Source: Pelagibius sp037652055 (GTDB lineage Bacteria > Pseudomonadota > Alphaproteobacteria > Kiloniellales > Kiloniellaceae). From it: DNA of 64,000 nucleotides. Positions 57,619 to 64,000 of the stretch are shown one piece after another (position 1 is the stretch's first letter; every line of letters begins with the position of its first letter). Made by a program: the position numbers and the translations under genes. Location of the stretch: assembly GCF_037652055.1 (NCBI RefSeq), contig NZ_JBBKAH010000003.1, forward strand, positions 682,001 to 746,000, read 5' to 3'. Below the pieces are notes generated by a model, which was not told where the DNA came from, made no database searches, and was given only the letters and a program-made list of their open reading frames with translations.

Positions 57619-58446
57619 TCAGTCGTGCCCGATGCGGTAGAGCGCCGGATCGTCCAGCACAGACTCCAGCGCCGCGGCGAGGCGCTCGGCCCAGTCGGCG
57701 GCACCGTGCTGGGTGTCAATCAGATCCTGGCGCACCTCGATCAGCACGTTGGCGAGGCCGCGGCGGTCGCCGTGCGTGTGCTGGGTGTAGCCGTGGCCGT
57801 CGGCGCCCGAATAGGGCTCGTTGTCGCCCACCGTCAGACCGTCGGCGCGCAGACGGTCCATCAGCGGCCGTGGCAGGCGCGGATCGCGGTTCCACAGAAT
57901 GCCGATCTGCCATGGCCTCTGCAGGCCGTGCATGATCGGCGTGAAGGAGTGCATGGAGACGAGCACCGGCGTCCTGCCCTTGTCCATCATGGCGTCGATC
58001 TGCGCCGCGATGGCGCCGTGGTAGGGCCGGAAAAAGGTCTCGACGCGGGCCCTGCGCGCCGCCTCGCCGAGGCCGCGGTTGCCGGGCACCACGGTGCCGT
58101 CGCTGACCTCCGGCATCAGCGTCGGGTTGTCCAGCGGGCGGTTGGGGTCGACGATAAGGCGCGAAAAATGGCTGAGCACCGCCGGTGCATCGAGCCGCCG
58201 GGCCAGTTGGCGGGTCACCTCGGCGATGCCGATGTCCCAGGCGATGTGGCGCGTCAGCGCCGCCTCGTCGAGCCCGAGGGACTCCAGCGCCCGCGGGATG
58301 AAGCGCGTCGCATGGTCGCACAGCAGCAGCACCGGCGCCGCGCCGGCGCCGTTGAAGAGCTCAAAAGGGCGCGGCTCGTCCGGCGCCAGAAGCCCGGATT
58401 CCTGCGGTTCTTCGAGGGAAGAGGTGGTGATCTCTGCGGTCGACAT
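57619..58446 (-). CDS. N-formylglutamate amidohydrolase family protein
   Basis: A 275-residue member of the FGase family. LLLCDHATRFIPRALESLGL, RHIAWDIGIAEVTRQLARRL, FSRLIVDPNRPLDNPTLMPE and SMHSFTPIMHG are conserved metal and substrate blocks. It may hydrolyse N-formylglutamate or a related N-acyl amino acid. No other histidine-degradation genes are near, so its role is open; pairing with YbdK suggests a gamma-glutamyl or formyl-amino-acid cycle. Confidence 0.85.
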   Translation of the reverse strand: MSTAEITTSSLEEPQESGLLAPDEPRPFELFNGAGAAPVLLLCDHATRFIPRALESLGLDEAALTRHIAWDIGIAEVTRQLARRLDAPAVLSHFSRLIVDPNRPLDNPTLMPEVSDGTVVPGNRGLGEAARRARVETFFRPYHGAIAAQIDAMMDKGRTPVLVSMHSFTPIMHGLQRPWQIGILWNRDPRLPRPLMDRLRADGLTVGDNEPYSGADGHGYTQHTHGDRRGLANVLIEVRQDLIDTQHGAADWAERLAAALESVLDDPALYRIGHD

Positions 58447-58595
58447 AAGGCGCTGACTATAGCCGCCGGGCCGCTGTCAGGAAAAGCCCCGCCGCGAACG
58501 GCGCCGCGGAGGCGGTAAACAGCGCGTCAACCATAAGGTTGCCGCCCGGCAAAGGCCCATTGTCAAGAAGGGGGGCCGCCCCGATACTGCCGGCC

Positions 58596-59630
58596 ATGAG
58601 CGAAGCGCCCGCAGCCGGCGACGCCGGCATCCGTCCCAACACCTTCTTCTGCATCGACGGCCACACCTGCGGCAATCCGGTGCGGCTGGTCGCCGCCGGC
58701 GGCCCGTCACTGGCCGGCGCGGGCATGAGCGAGAAGCGCCAGGACTTTCTCGCCCGCTACGACTGGATCCGCACCGGCCTGATGTTCGAACCGCGCGGCC
58801 ACGACATGATGTCCGGCGCCATCCTCTACCCCCCCGGCCGCCCCGACTGCGATATCGGCGTGCTCTACATCGAGACCTCCGGCTGCCTGCCGATGTGCGG
58901 CCACGGCACCATCGGCACCGTCACCTTCGCGGTGGAGCGCGGCCTCGTGCAGCCCCGCGAGCCCGGCCTGCTGCGCCTGGAGACTCCGGCCGGCCTGGTC
59001 GAGGCGCGCTATTTCCTCAAGGACGGCTACGTCGACTCGGTACGCCTCACCAACGTCGGCTCCTATCTGGCCGCCGAGGGGATCACTGCCGACTGCCCGG
59101 AGCTGGGCAGCCTCACCGTCGACATCGCCTACGGCGGCAACTTCTACGCCATCGTCGAGCCGCAGCCGAACTACAACGATCTCGCCGACCTGACGCCGGG
59201 CGATATCCTGCGCCTCTCGCCGCTGCTGCGCCGCGCGCTGAACGAAACGATCGAGGTCGTCCACCCGGACAACCCCACCATCCGGGGCGTCAGCCATATC
59301 CTGTGGACCGGCAAGCCGACCAAGCCGGAAGCCGACGCCCGCAACGCCGTCTTCTACGGCAACAAGGCGATCGACCGCAGCCCCTGCGGCACCGGCACCT
59401 CGGCGCGCATGGCGCAGCTGCACGCCAAGGGCCGCCTGAAAACCGGCGACCGCTTCGTGCACGAGAGCATCATCGGCAGCCTCTTCACCGGCCGCGTCGA
59501 GGCCGAGACGCGGGTGGGCAATCATCTGGGCATCGTGCCTTCCATCGAGGGCTGGGCGCGCATGACCGGCCTCAACACCATCACCATCGACGCGCGCGAT
59601 CCCTACGCGCACGGCTTCCAGGTGGTGTGA
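58596..59630 (+). CDS. 4-hydroxyproline epimerase / proline racemase family
   Basis: A 344-residue PLP-independent epimerase. The catalytic pair is Cys101 (GCLPMCGHGTIG) and Cys264 (RSPCGTGTSARM); two Cys indicate a racemase or epimerase rather than a dehydratase, where one is Thr. FFCIDGHTCGNPVRLVA and RPDCDIGVLYIET are family blocks. It probably interconverts trans-4-hydroxy-L-proline and cis-4-hydroxy-D-proline. ATG 58596 gives the proper N-terminus. The CDF gene follows after 5 bp. Confidence 0.88.
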   Translation: MSEAPAAGDAGIRPNTFFCIDGHTCGNPVRLVAAGGPSLAGAGMSEKRQDFLARYDWIRTGLMFEPRGHDMMSGAILYPPGRPDCDIGVLYIETSGCLPMCGHGTIGTVTFAVERGLVQPREPGLLRLETPAGLVEARYFLKDGYVDSVRLTNVGSYLAAEGITADCPELGSLTVDIAYGGNFYAIVEPQPNYNDLADLTPGDILRLSPLLRRALNETIEVVHPDNPTIRGVSHILWTGKPTKPEADARNAVFYGNKAIDRSPCGTGTSARMAQLHAKGRLKTGDRFVHESIIGSLFTGRVEAETRVGNHLGIVPSIEGWARMTGLNTITIDARDPYAHGFQVV

Positions 59631-59635
59631 CTCCC

Positions 59636-60562
59636 ATGGGCCACCATCACGCCGGTCACAGCCACGGTCACGGTCACGGTCACAGCCATGCTCACGGCCA
59701 CGCGCACGGCGCCAGCAACGAGACGCGCGTGCTCTGTGCCTTCCTGCTCACCGCCGGCTTCATGGGAGCGGAGGTCGCCGGCGGCCTGATCTCCGGATCG
59801 CTGGCGCTGCTTGCCGACGCCGCGCACATGCTGACCGATGCGGCCAGCCTGGCGCTCGCCTGGTGTGCCTTCCGCATCGCGCGGCGCCCGGCCGACCCGC
59901 GGCGCTCCTACGGCTACCACCGCGGCCAGGTGCTCGCCGCCTTCGTGAACGGCGCCGTCCTGGTCGCCATCGTGGCCTGGATCTTCATCGAGGCCATCCA
60001 GCGGCTGATGAACCCGGTCGCGGTGGAAGGTGGCCTCATGCTGGGGGTCGCCGCCCTCGGCCTGGTCGTGAACATCGCCGCCTTCTGGGTGCTGCACGGC
60101 GGCGACCGCGAGAACCTGAACATGCGCGGCGCCGCCGCCCACGTGCTGGGCGATCTGCTCGGCTCGGCCGCCGCCATCGCCGGCGCGCTGGTGATCCTGT
60201 GGACCGGCTGGATGCCCATCGATCCCCTTCTATCGATGCTGGTCGGCCTGCTGGTCCTGCGCAGCGCCTGGCTGGTGGTCCGCGAGTCGGTGCACATCCT
60301 GCTGGAAGGCACGCCGACGCAGATCGAGCCGAAGGACCTGCGCCGGGCCCTCCTGGACGACGTACCCGGCCTGGAGGACGTGCATCATATCCATGCCTGG
60401 TCTCTGACCCCGGAGATGCCGCTGCTGACCCTTCATGCAAAGATGACCGAGGCCGCCGATCCTCAAACAACCCTGCTGCGCATCAAGGAGGTGCTGTCCC
60501 ACCGCTTCGGCATTGACCACTCCACCGTGCAGATCGAGCGCGGACACTGCGGCGATGATTGA
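59636..60562 (+). CDS. CDF family divalent metal (zinc-type) exporter
   Basis: A 308-residue cation diffusion facilitator. A His-rich N-terminus (residues 3-25, HHHAGHSHGHGHGHSHAHGH) is followed by six TMs. The TM2 site is AAHMLTDA (HxxxD) and the TM5 site AAHVLGDLL (HxxxD), the Zn2+-type pairing; the cytoplasmic C-terminal domain carries HHIHAWSLTP. It exports Zn2+ and possibly Co2+ using the proton gradient. The start is 5 bp after the epimerase stop. Confidence 0.93.
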   Translation: MGHHHAGHSHGHGHGHSHAHGHAHGASNETRVLCAFLLTAGFMGAEVAGGLISGSLALLADAAHMLTDAASLALAWCAFRIARRPADPRRSYGYHRGQVLAAFVNGAVLVAIVAWIFIEAIQRLMNPVAVEGGLMLGVAALGLVVNIAAFWVLHGGDRENLNMRGAAAHVLGDLLGSAAAIAGALVILWTGWMPIDPLLSMLVGLLVLRSAWLVVRESVHILLEGTPTQIEPKDLRRALLDDVPGLEDVHHIHAWSLTPEMPLLTLHAKMTEAADPQTTLLRIKEVLSHRFGIDHSTVQIERGHCGDD

Positions 60563-60642
60563 GAATTCACCGTGCTGAAAGGTTGCAGACGGCCTCGGCA
60601 GCGTCAAATGATGAACCACGACTTGTCACCCTCGGAGAGCCC

Positions 60643-61386
60643 ATGCGTTTCCTCTTTCTTGCGCTGATCGCCGCTCTGCTGGCAGCACCCGCTCAAGCCG
60701 CATTCCAGACCGCCCAGACTTCGTCAGACAACCGCGGTGCCGGATCCCTGGGCCTCACCGCAATTTACCGCGCCGATATTTTCCAGCAGAGCCTCGCGGC
60801 CGTCGGCAAGCCGACGCTGGTCGGCCTGCCCCCGGCGGTGCCCCAGGGAATCCTCGACAGCCTGTCCTTCGTGCCGTCACCGGAGGTGGAGCGCGCGACG
60901 CGGCAGAAGCTGCTGGCCAGCGTGCTGGCGGTTACCGAGGGCGAACAGCTGGAAGAACAAGTCCGGCTGACGATCCGCAGCGATGACCTGTGGCTCCAGT
61001 TCACCGAGGTCCTGAACCAGGCCGAGCTCTCCATCGAAAACATGGCCGACATCACCGCCGCCACCTATCTGATCTCCTGGCAGGTGGTGAACAGCAACGA
61101 CGTCGGCGCCGGCGCCGGCGCAATCCGTGCGGTGCGCGACAGCATCGCCGCCGGCATGGCGGCACAGGGGCAGGTCGCGCGCATGAGCAATGCGGAGAAA
61201 CAGCAGGCGGCCTCCGTCATGGCGTACATGACCACCGTCGCCGCGAACAGCGCGAACGAGCTGCGGCGTACCGGCAACGACGAGGCCCTCGCCCGCCTGC
61301 GCGAACACCTGCACGCCGTCTTCCTCTCCGTCGGCGTCGACCTCGACCGCCTGCGGCTGACCGACCAGGGTTTCGTCGAACGCTAG
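60643..61386 (+). CDS. Secreted hypothetical protein (DUF6683-like?)
   Basis: A 247-residue protein with a signal peptide (MRFLFLALIAALLAAPAQAA, cut near AQA-AFQ). The mature part is helical and contains repeated Thr/Ser and Ala stretches. ADITAATYLISWQVVNSND reminds me of proteins described as DUF6683, but this is weak. It has no Cys in the mature part. Ribosome site GGAGAG lies 6 nt before the ATG. Periplasmic or surface role unknown. Confidence 0.65.
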   Translation: MRFLFLALIAALLAAPAQAAFQTAQTSSDNRGAGSLGLTAIYRADIFQQSLAAVGKPTLVGLPPAVPQGILDSLSFVPSPEVERATRQKLLASVLAVTEGEQLEEQVRLTIRSDDLWLQFTEVLNQAELSIENMADITAATYLISWQVVNSNDVGAGAGAIRAVRDSIAAGMAAQGQVARMSNAEKQQAASVMAYMTTVAANSANELRRTGNDEALARLREHLHAVFLSVGVDLDRLRLTDQGFVER

Positions 61387-61452
61387 GCTGCCTGAAACGG
61401 CACCCGCTTTACGGCTCACACTGAAAAAATTGACCTCGTCCCGAGACGGCAG

Positions 61453-61471
61453 CGCAAGGCGGCGTCTTGCG
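61453..61471. terminator. Hairpin between convergent genes
   Basis: CGCAAG (61453-61458), 7-nt loop, CTTGCG (61466-61471) lies in the 90-nt gap between the converging secreted-protein and GNAT genes. It is a short stem without T-run, so only a possible bidirectional terminator. Confidence 0.35.
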
Positions 61472-61476
61472 TCCCG

Positions 61477-61974
61477 CTAAAGCGCTTTGCGGAAGTTCAC
61501 GTCGGTCGGCCGGGAGTAGCCGGGGTGGCAACCCTCGCCGGTCTTGCGAAAGCCCAGCGCCGTGAAGGTGCGGTGGTTCTCCACCAGCTCGATGCGCGCC
61601 TGCAGCTCCAGCGCCGCGAAACCCCGCGTTCTCGCACTCGCCTCGGCCAGCTCGAACATGCGCCGGGCGATGCCCCTGCCCCTGAGGCCGGGCTTCACCG
61701 CGATCTTGCCGAGATAGAGCGCGTCGCCGCGCGGCGCGGCGAAGAGGCAGCCGACGAGGTCGCCGTCCAGAAAGGCGAGTATGAGGTCTTCCTCCGCCGC
61801 CTTCGCGGCCAGCTTGGCCGCGTCAAAGCTGTGCAGCGACGACGGCGGGTCGATACGCCCGTCCATATAGGCAAAGGCCTCGCGCAGGAGAGCGAGCAGG
61901 CCTTCCCAATCGTCGAATCGTTCCGGCCGGGCGATGATCTCGATGCGTTCATCGGCAGTGGGCGAAACCTCCAT
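61477..61974 (-). CDS. GNAT-family N-acetyltransferase
   Basis: A 165-residue acetyl-CoA-dependent transferase. LYLGKIAVKPGLRGRGIARRMFE holds the V-x-P and RxGRG-type pyrophosphate loop, preceded by LVGCLFAAPRGD and followed by ALELQARIELVENHRTFTALGF, the usual beta5-alpha4 pattern. ATG 61974 is chosen; a GTG at 61983 overlaps the DapA stop (GTGA) and is an alternative that would couple the two. The substrate is unknown. Confidence 0.85.
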   Translation of the reverse strand: MEVSPTADERIEIIARPERFDDWEGLLALLREAFAYMDGRIDPPSSLHSFDAAKLAAKAAEEDLILAFLDGDLVGCLFAAPRGDALYLGKIAVKPGLRGRGIARRMFELAEASARTRGFAALELQARIELVENHRTFTALGFRKTGEGCHPGYSRPTDVNFRKAL

Positions 61975-61979
61975 CGCCG

Positions 61980-62882
61980 TCACGCCGCCAGCTTCGGCCT
62001 TGTGTCGATGGCGCGCTGGATGAGCGCGGTGATGCGTGCCCGCTCCTCGCCCTCCAGCGCCAGGCGCGGCGGGCGGCAGTCCTCGGTGCCGTAGCCGCAC
62101 AGGGCCTGGGCCAGCTTGATGTACTGCACCAGCTTGGGGTGGCAGTCGAGGTGCAGCACCGGCGTGAACCAGCGATAGAGGTCCAGTGCCTCGGCATAGC
62201 GCCCGGCGCTCGCCAGCGTCCACAGGCGCAGCGTTTCTTCCGGGAAGGCGTTCACCAGCCCGGCGACGGTGCCGGCGGCGCCCAGCATCACCGATTCCAT
62301 CACCAGGTCGTCGACCCCGCCGAACAGCACGTAGCGCTCGCCGCAGGCGTTCACGATGTCGGTCAGGCGGCGCGGGTCGTCGGAGGATTCCTTGATGCAG
62401 GCGAGGGTCGGCTCGTCGGCCAGTTCGGCGAACATCTCGGGCGTGATGTCGACGCCGTAGACGACGGGATTGTTGTAGCACATGACCGGCAGGGCCGAGG
62501 CGCGCGCGACGCTGCGGTAGTGGGCCATGGTCTCGCGCGCGTCGGCCTTGTAGACCATCGCCGGCAAGACCATCAGTCCGTCGGCGCCCAGCGCCTCGGC
62601 GTCAGCGGCATAGCGGCAGGCCTCTGCCGTCGTCGTCTCGGCGACGCCGGCGATGACCGGCACGCGGCCGGCCGATTTCTCCACCGCCGCCTTCACCACG
62701 GCGCGCTTTTCCTCCGCCGTCAGAGAGCAGTTCTCGCCCACCGTGCCCAACATGACGAGGCCGTGCACGCCGGCACGGATCAGCCGGTCGAGATGCGCCG
62801 TGGTCGCCTCCATATCCACGGCACCCGCCGTGGTGAACTGCGTCGTCGCCGCCGGGAACACGCCCTGCCATTCAACCGTCAT
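61980..62882 (-). CDS. DapA-family aldolase or deaminase
   Basis: A 300-residue class I aldolase of the dihydrodipicolinate synthase family. GLVMLGTVGENCSLTAEEK is the substrate loop, MCYNNPVVYG the catalytic Tyr, and LACIKESSDDPRR the Schiff-base Lys. Relatives include DHDPS, N-acetylneuraminate lyase, KDG aldolases and the pyrroline-4-hydroxy-2-carboxylate deaminase of hydroxyproline catabolism. The nearby 4-hydroxyproline epimerase gene and GntR gene favour the last, but I cannot decide. ATG 62882. Confidence 0.85.
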   Translation of the reverse strand: MTVEWQGVFPAATTQFTTAGAVDMEATTAHLDRLIRAGVHGLVMLGTVGENCSLTAEEKRAVVKAAVEKSAGRVPVIAGVAETTTAEACRYAADAEALGADGLMVLPAMVYKADARETMAHYRSVARASALPVMCYNNPVVYGVDITPEMFAELADEPTLACIKESSDDPRRLTDIVNACGERYVLFGGVDDLVMESVMLGAAGTVAGLVNAFPEETLRLWTLASAGRYAEALDLYRWFTPVLHLDCHPKLVQYIKLAQALCGYGTEDCRPPRLALEGEERARITALIQRAIDTRPKLAA

Positions 62883-62956
62883 GGTACTTCGCCTCCGATT
62901 GCCTGAAACACGCCGGGCTCCTAGCATGGCGCGGCCCCGCCGATCTGGGAAGTACC

Positions 62957-63409
62957 ATGGACAGACCCTCCCGTTCCGCCGCACCAGGGCCCCGCCTTTC
63001 GGTGCTGGCGGTGATGACGCGCGACGCCGCAGTTCACCACGGCGCGCGCCCGGCCGGCACGCTTGAGGTGCTGCTGGTGCGCCGCGCCAACCCGCCGCAG
63101 GCCGGCCACTGGGGCTTTCCCGGCGGCAAGGTTGAATGGGGCGAGGCCGTCTCGCTCGCGGCGCTGCGCGAACTCTACGAGGAAACCGGCGTCATCGGCA
63201 CCAATCCGCGGGTCATCGAGGCGGTCGACCTGGTCGAGGGCAATCACCACCACGTCATGATCGCCATTCGGCTGGACTGGCGCTCGGGCGAGGCCGAGGC
63301 CCGCGACGACGCCCTGGAAGCCTGCTGGGCCGACCCCACCGCCTTGCCGCAGCCGCTGTGCCCCGGCGTCACCGATGTCATCGCCCGGGCTTTAGCGCTA
63401 ACGCGCTGA
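62957..63409 (+). CDS. Nudix hydrolase
   Basis: A 150-residue Nudix protein. The box GGKVEWGEAVSLAALRELYE followed by ETGV satisfies Gx5Ex7REUxEExGU. WGFPGGKVEWGEA fits the ADP-ribose or dNTP type. It hydrolyses a nucleoside diphosphate linked to another moiety. The N-terminal 12 residues are a disordered extension. It is divergent from the DapA-like gene. Confidence 0.9.
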   Translation: MDRPSRSAAPGPRLSVLAVMTRDAAVHHGARPAGTLEVLLVRRANPPQAGHWGFPGGKVEWGEAVSLAALRELYEETGVIGTNPRVIEAVDLVEGNHHHVMIAIRLDWRSGEAEARDDALEACWADPTALPQPLCPGVTDVIARALALTR

Positions 63410-63467
63410 CTCTTTGGAGTTTCTACCCCTACTCCGCAAATTTTCGGAATGCCTTTCCACCGGCCGC

Positions 63468-63497
63468 TTGACGGGGTGGGCCGAATGCCGCTTTAAT
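63468..63497 (+). promoter_or_regulatory. Sigma-70-like promoter of the GntR gene
   Basis: TTGACG (63468-63473) and TTTAAT (63492-63497) are separated by 18 nt, a good match to -35/-10 consensus. The expected start site is near 63504, just before the operator-like TGGTCATACCA. Confidence 0.55.
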
Positions 63498-63508
63498 AGG
63501 TTCCAAAG

Positions 63509-63519
63509 TGGTCATACCA
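63509..63519. promoter_or_regulatory. GntR/FadR-type operator, probably autoregulatory
   Basis: TGGTCATACCA is a perfect TGGT-N3-ACCA palindrome, the pattern bound by FadR-subfamily GntR regulators. It lies at about +6 to +16 relative to the predicted start site, where binding would block transcription of the gntR gene that begins at 63630. Confidence 0.5.
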
Positions 63520-63629
63520 AAATGCCAATAAGGCAGCCAACACACGAAGAGGGAGGCCGGTCAAGTCCGCCACTGGGCAGTCCATAGGACCGCCTTGCCG
63601 CACGGACGCCGCAGGACCGGTAAAAAGCT

Positions 63630-64000
63630 ATGGACCGTCGATTTCAGGAAATCCCCCGCGAGCGCGTGGCCGACCGCATTGCCGGCGAGCTGCTGCGCAT
63701 GATCTCCAGCGGCGAGCTGGCGCCCGGCGAACGCCTGCCCGGCGAGCGCCAGCTGGCCGACATGATGGGCGTCAGCCGTGTTTCCGTGCGCGCCGCCCTG
63801 CAGCAGCTAAAGGCGCAGGGCTTCGTCACCGCCGTACAGGGCGGCGGCACCCGCATCACCGCGGCCGCCGACCAGCTCGACTCGGCGCTGGCCCGCCTGG
63901 TGCGCGCCAATCGCAACAACCTGCACGACCTCGCCGAGGTGCGCGCCAACCTGGAGGTCTGGGCGGCACGCCGCGCGGCCGAGCGGGCGACGCCGGAACA
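63630..64000 (+). CDS. GntR-family (FadR-type) transcriptional regulator, partial
   Basis: The first 123 residues are in the window. The winged-helix domain reads ERVADRIAGELLRMISSGEL, GERLPGERQLADMMGVSRVS, VRAALQQLKAQGFV and GGGTRITAAAD. NNLHDLAEVRANLEVWAARR begins the FCD helical ligand domain, in which R and E placing fits FadR/FCD. It likely senses an acid or amino-acid intermediate. The operator-like site at 63509-63519 suggests autoregulation. The C-terminus is outside the window. Confidence 0.9.
   Translation, partial: MDRRFQEIPRERVADRIAGELLRMISSGELAPGERLPGERQLADMMGVSRVSVRAALQQLKAQGFVTAVQGGGTRITAAADQLDSALARLVRANRNNLHDLAEVRANLEVWAARRAAERATPE

Overview
This 64 kb window is chromosomal DNA of a G+C-rich alphaproteobacterium, probably a Rhodospirillales/Kiloniellales-type marine or soil heterotroph. 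This placement is inferred from gene content: a GapR/DUF2312 nucleoid protein, a DUF1244 protein, a split pntAA/pntAB/pntB transhydrogenase, a CobN-type corrin cluster, a class I PHA synthase and an HPPD/phenylalanine hydroxylase pair. Genes are densely packed with many 4-bp ATGA overlaps. I see no rRNA, tRNA, CRISPR, prophage or intact insertion sequence.

Layout. (1) 1-913: end of cbiD plus cobK on the + strand. (2) 1130-10097: a mixed block with a SulP transporter and tandem universal stress protein, CorA, a large three-stem palindromic element, GreB, MscL with a zinc-ribbon tail, flavocytochrome c sulfide dehydrogenase (fccA-fccB), a truncated haemoglobin coupled to a class III adenylate cyclase, and a secreted metallo-beta-lactamase-fold protein. 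(3) 10240-23702, minus strand: the main cobalamin operon, transcribed cobW-cobN-cobO-cobQ-cbiX-cobH-cobL-cobI-cbiG/cobJ-cobM. (4) 23861-26898: pntAA-pntAB-pntB. (5) 27285-31039: sulfotransferase, DEDD exonuclease, small secreted protein, and a cysteine synthase-glutaredoxin fusion. (6) 31046-38325: AarF/UbiB kinase, PHA synthase, oligoendopeptidase F and long-chain acyl-CoA synthetase. (7) 38504-44586: PagL-like lipid A deacylase, small secreted proteins, and a 1478-residue kinase-STAND ATPase-TM-14xWD40 protein in an operon with a secreted Cys-rich protein behind a MerR-style promoter. (8) 44613-50627: aromatic amino acid catabolism (phhA, hppD, and a divergent indolepyruvate ferredoxin oxidoreductase). 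(9) 50643-54825: hydrolase, SDR, GST and a three-gene cobalt-type nitrile hydratase/thiocyanate hydrolase. (10) 55057-64000: GapR, DUF1244, YbdK-like ligase, N-formylglutamate amidohydrolase, hydroxyproline epimerase, CDF metal exporter, GNAT, DapA-family aldolase/deaminase, Nudix, and the start of an apparently autoregulated GntR gene.

Themes. Cobalt runs through the window: corrin synthesis with both an early (CbiX) and a late (CobN) chelatase, a CobW GTPase, a cobalt-motif nitrile hydratase with a His-rich N-terminus, CorA, and a His-rich CDF exporter. Sulfur is the second theme: sulfide oxidation, SulP, sulfotransferase, CysK-Grx and a possible thiocyanate hydrolase. The observations most worth following are the STAND-kinase operon, the globin-cyclase operon, the three-subunit nitrile hydratase-like enzyme, and the 262-bp palindromic element between corA and greB.
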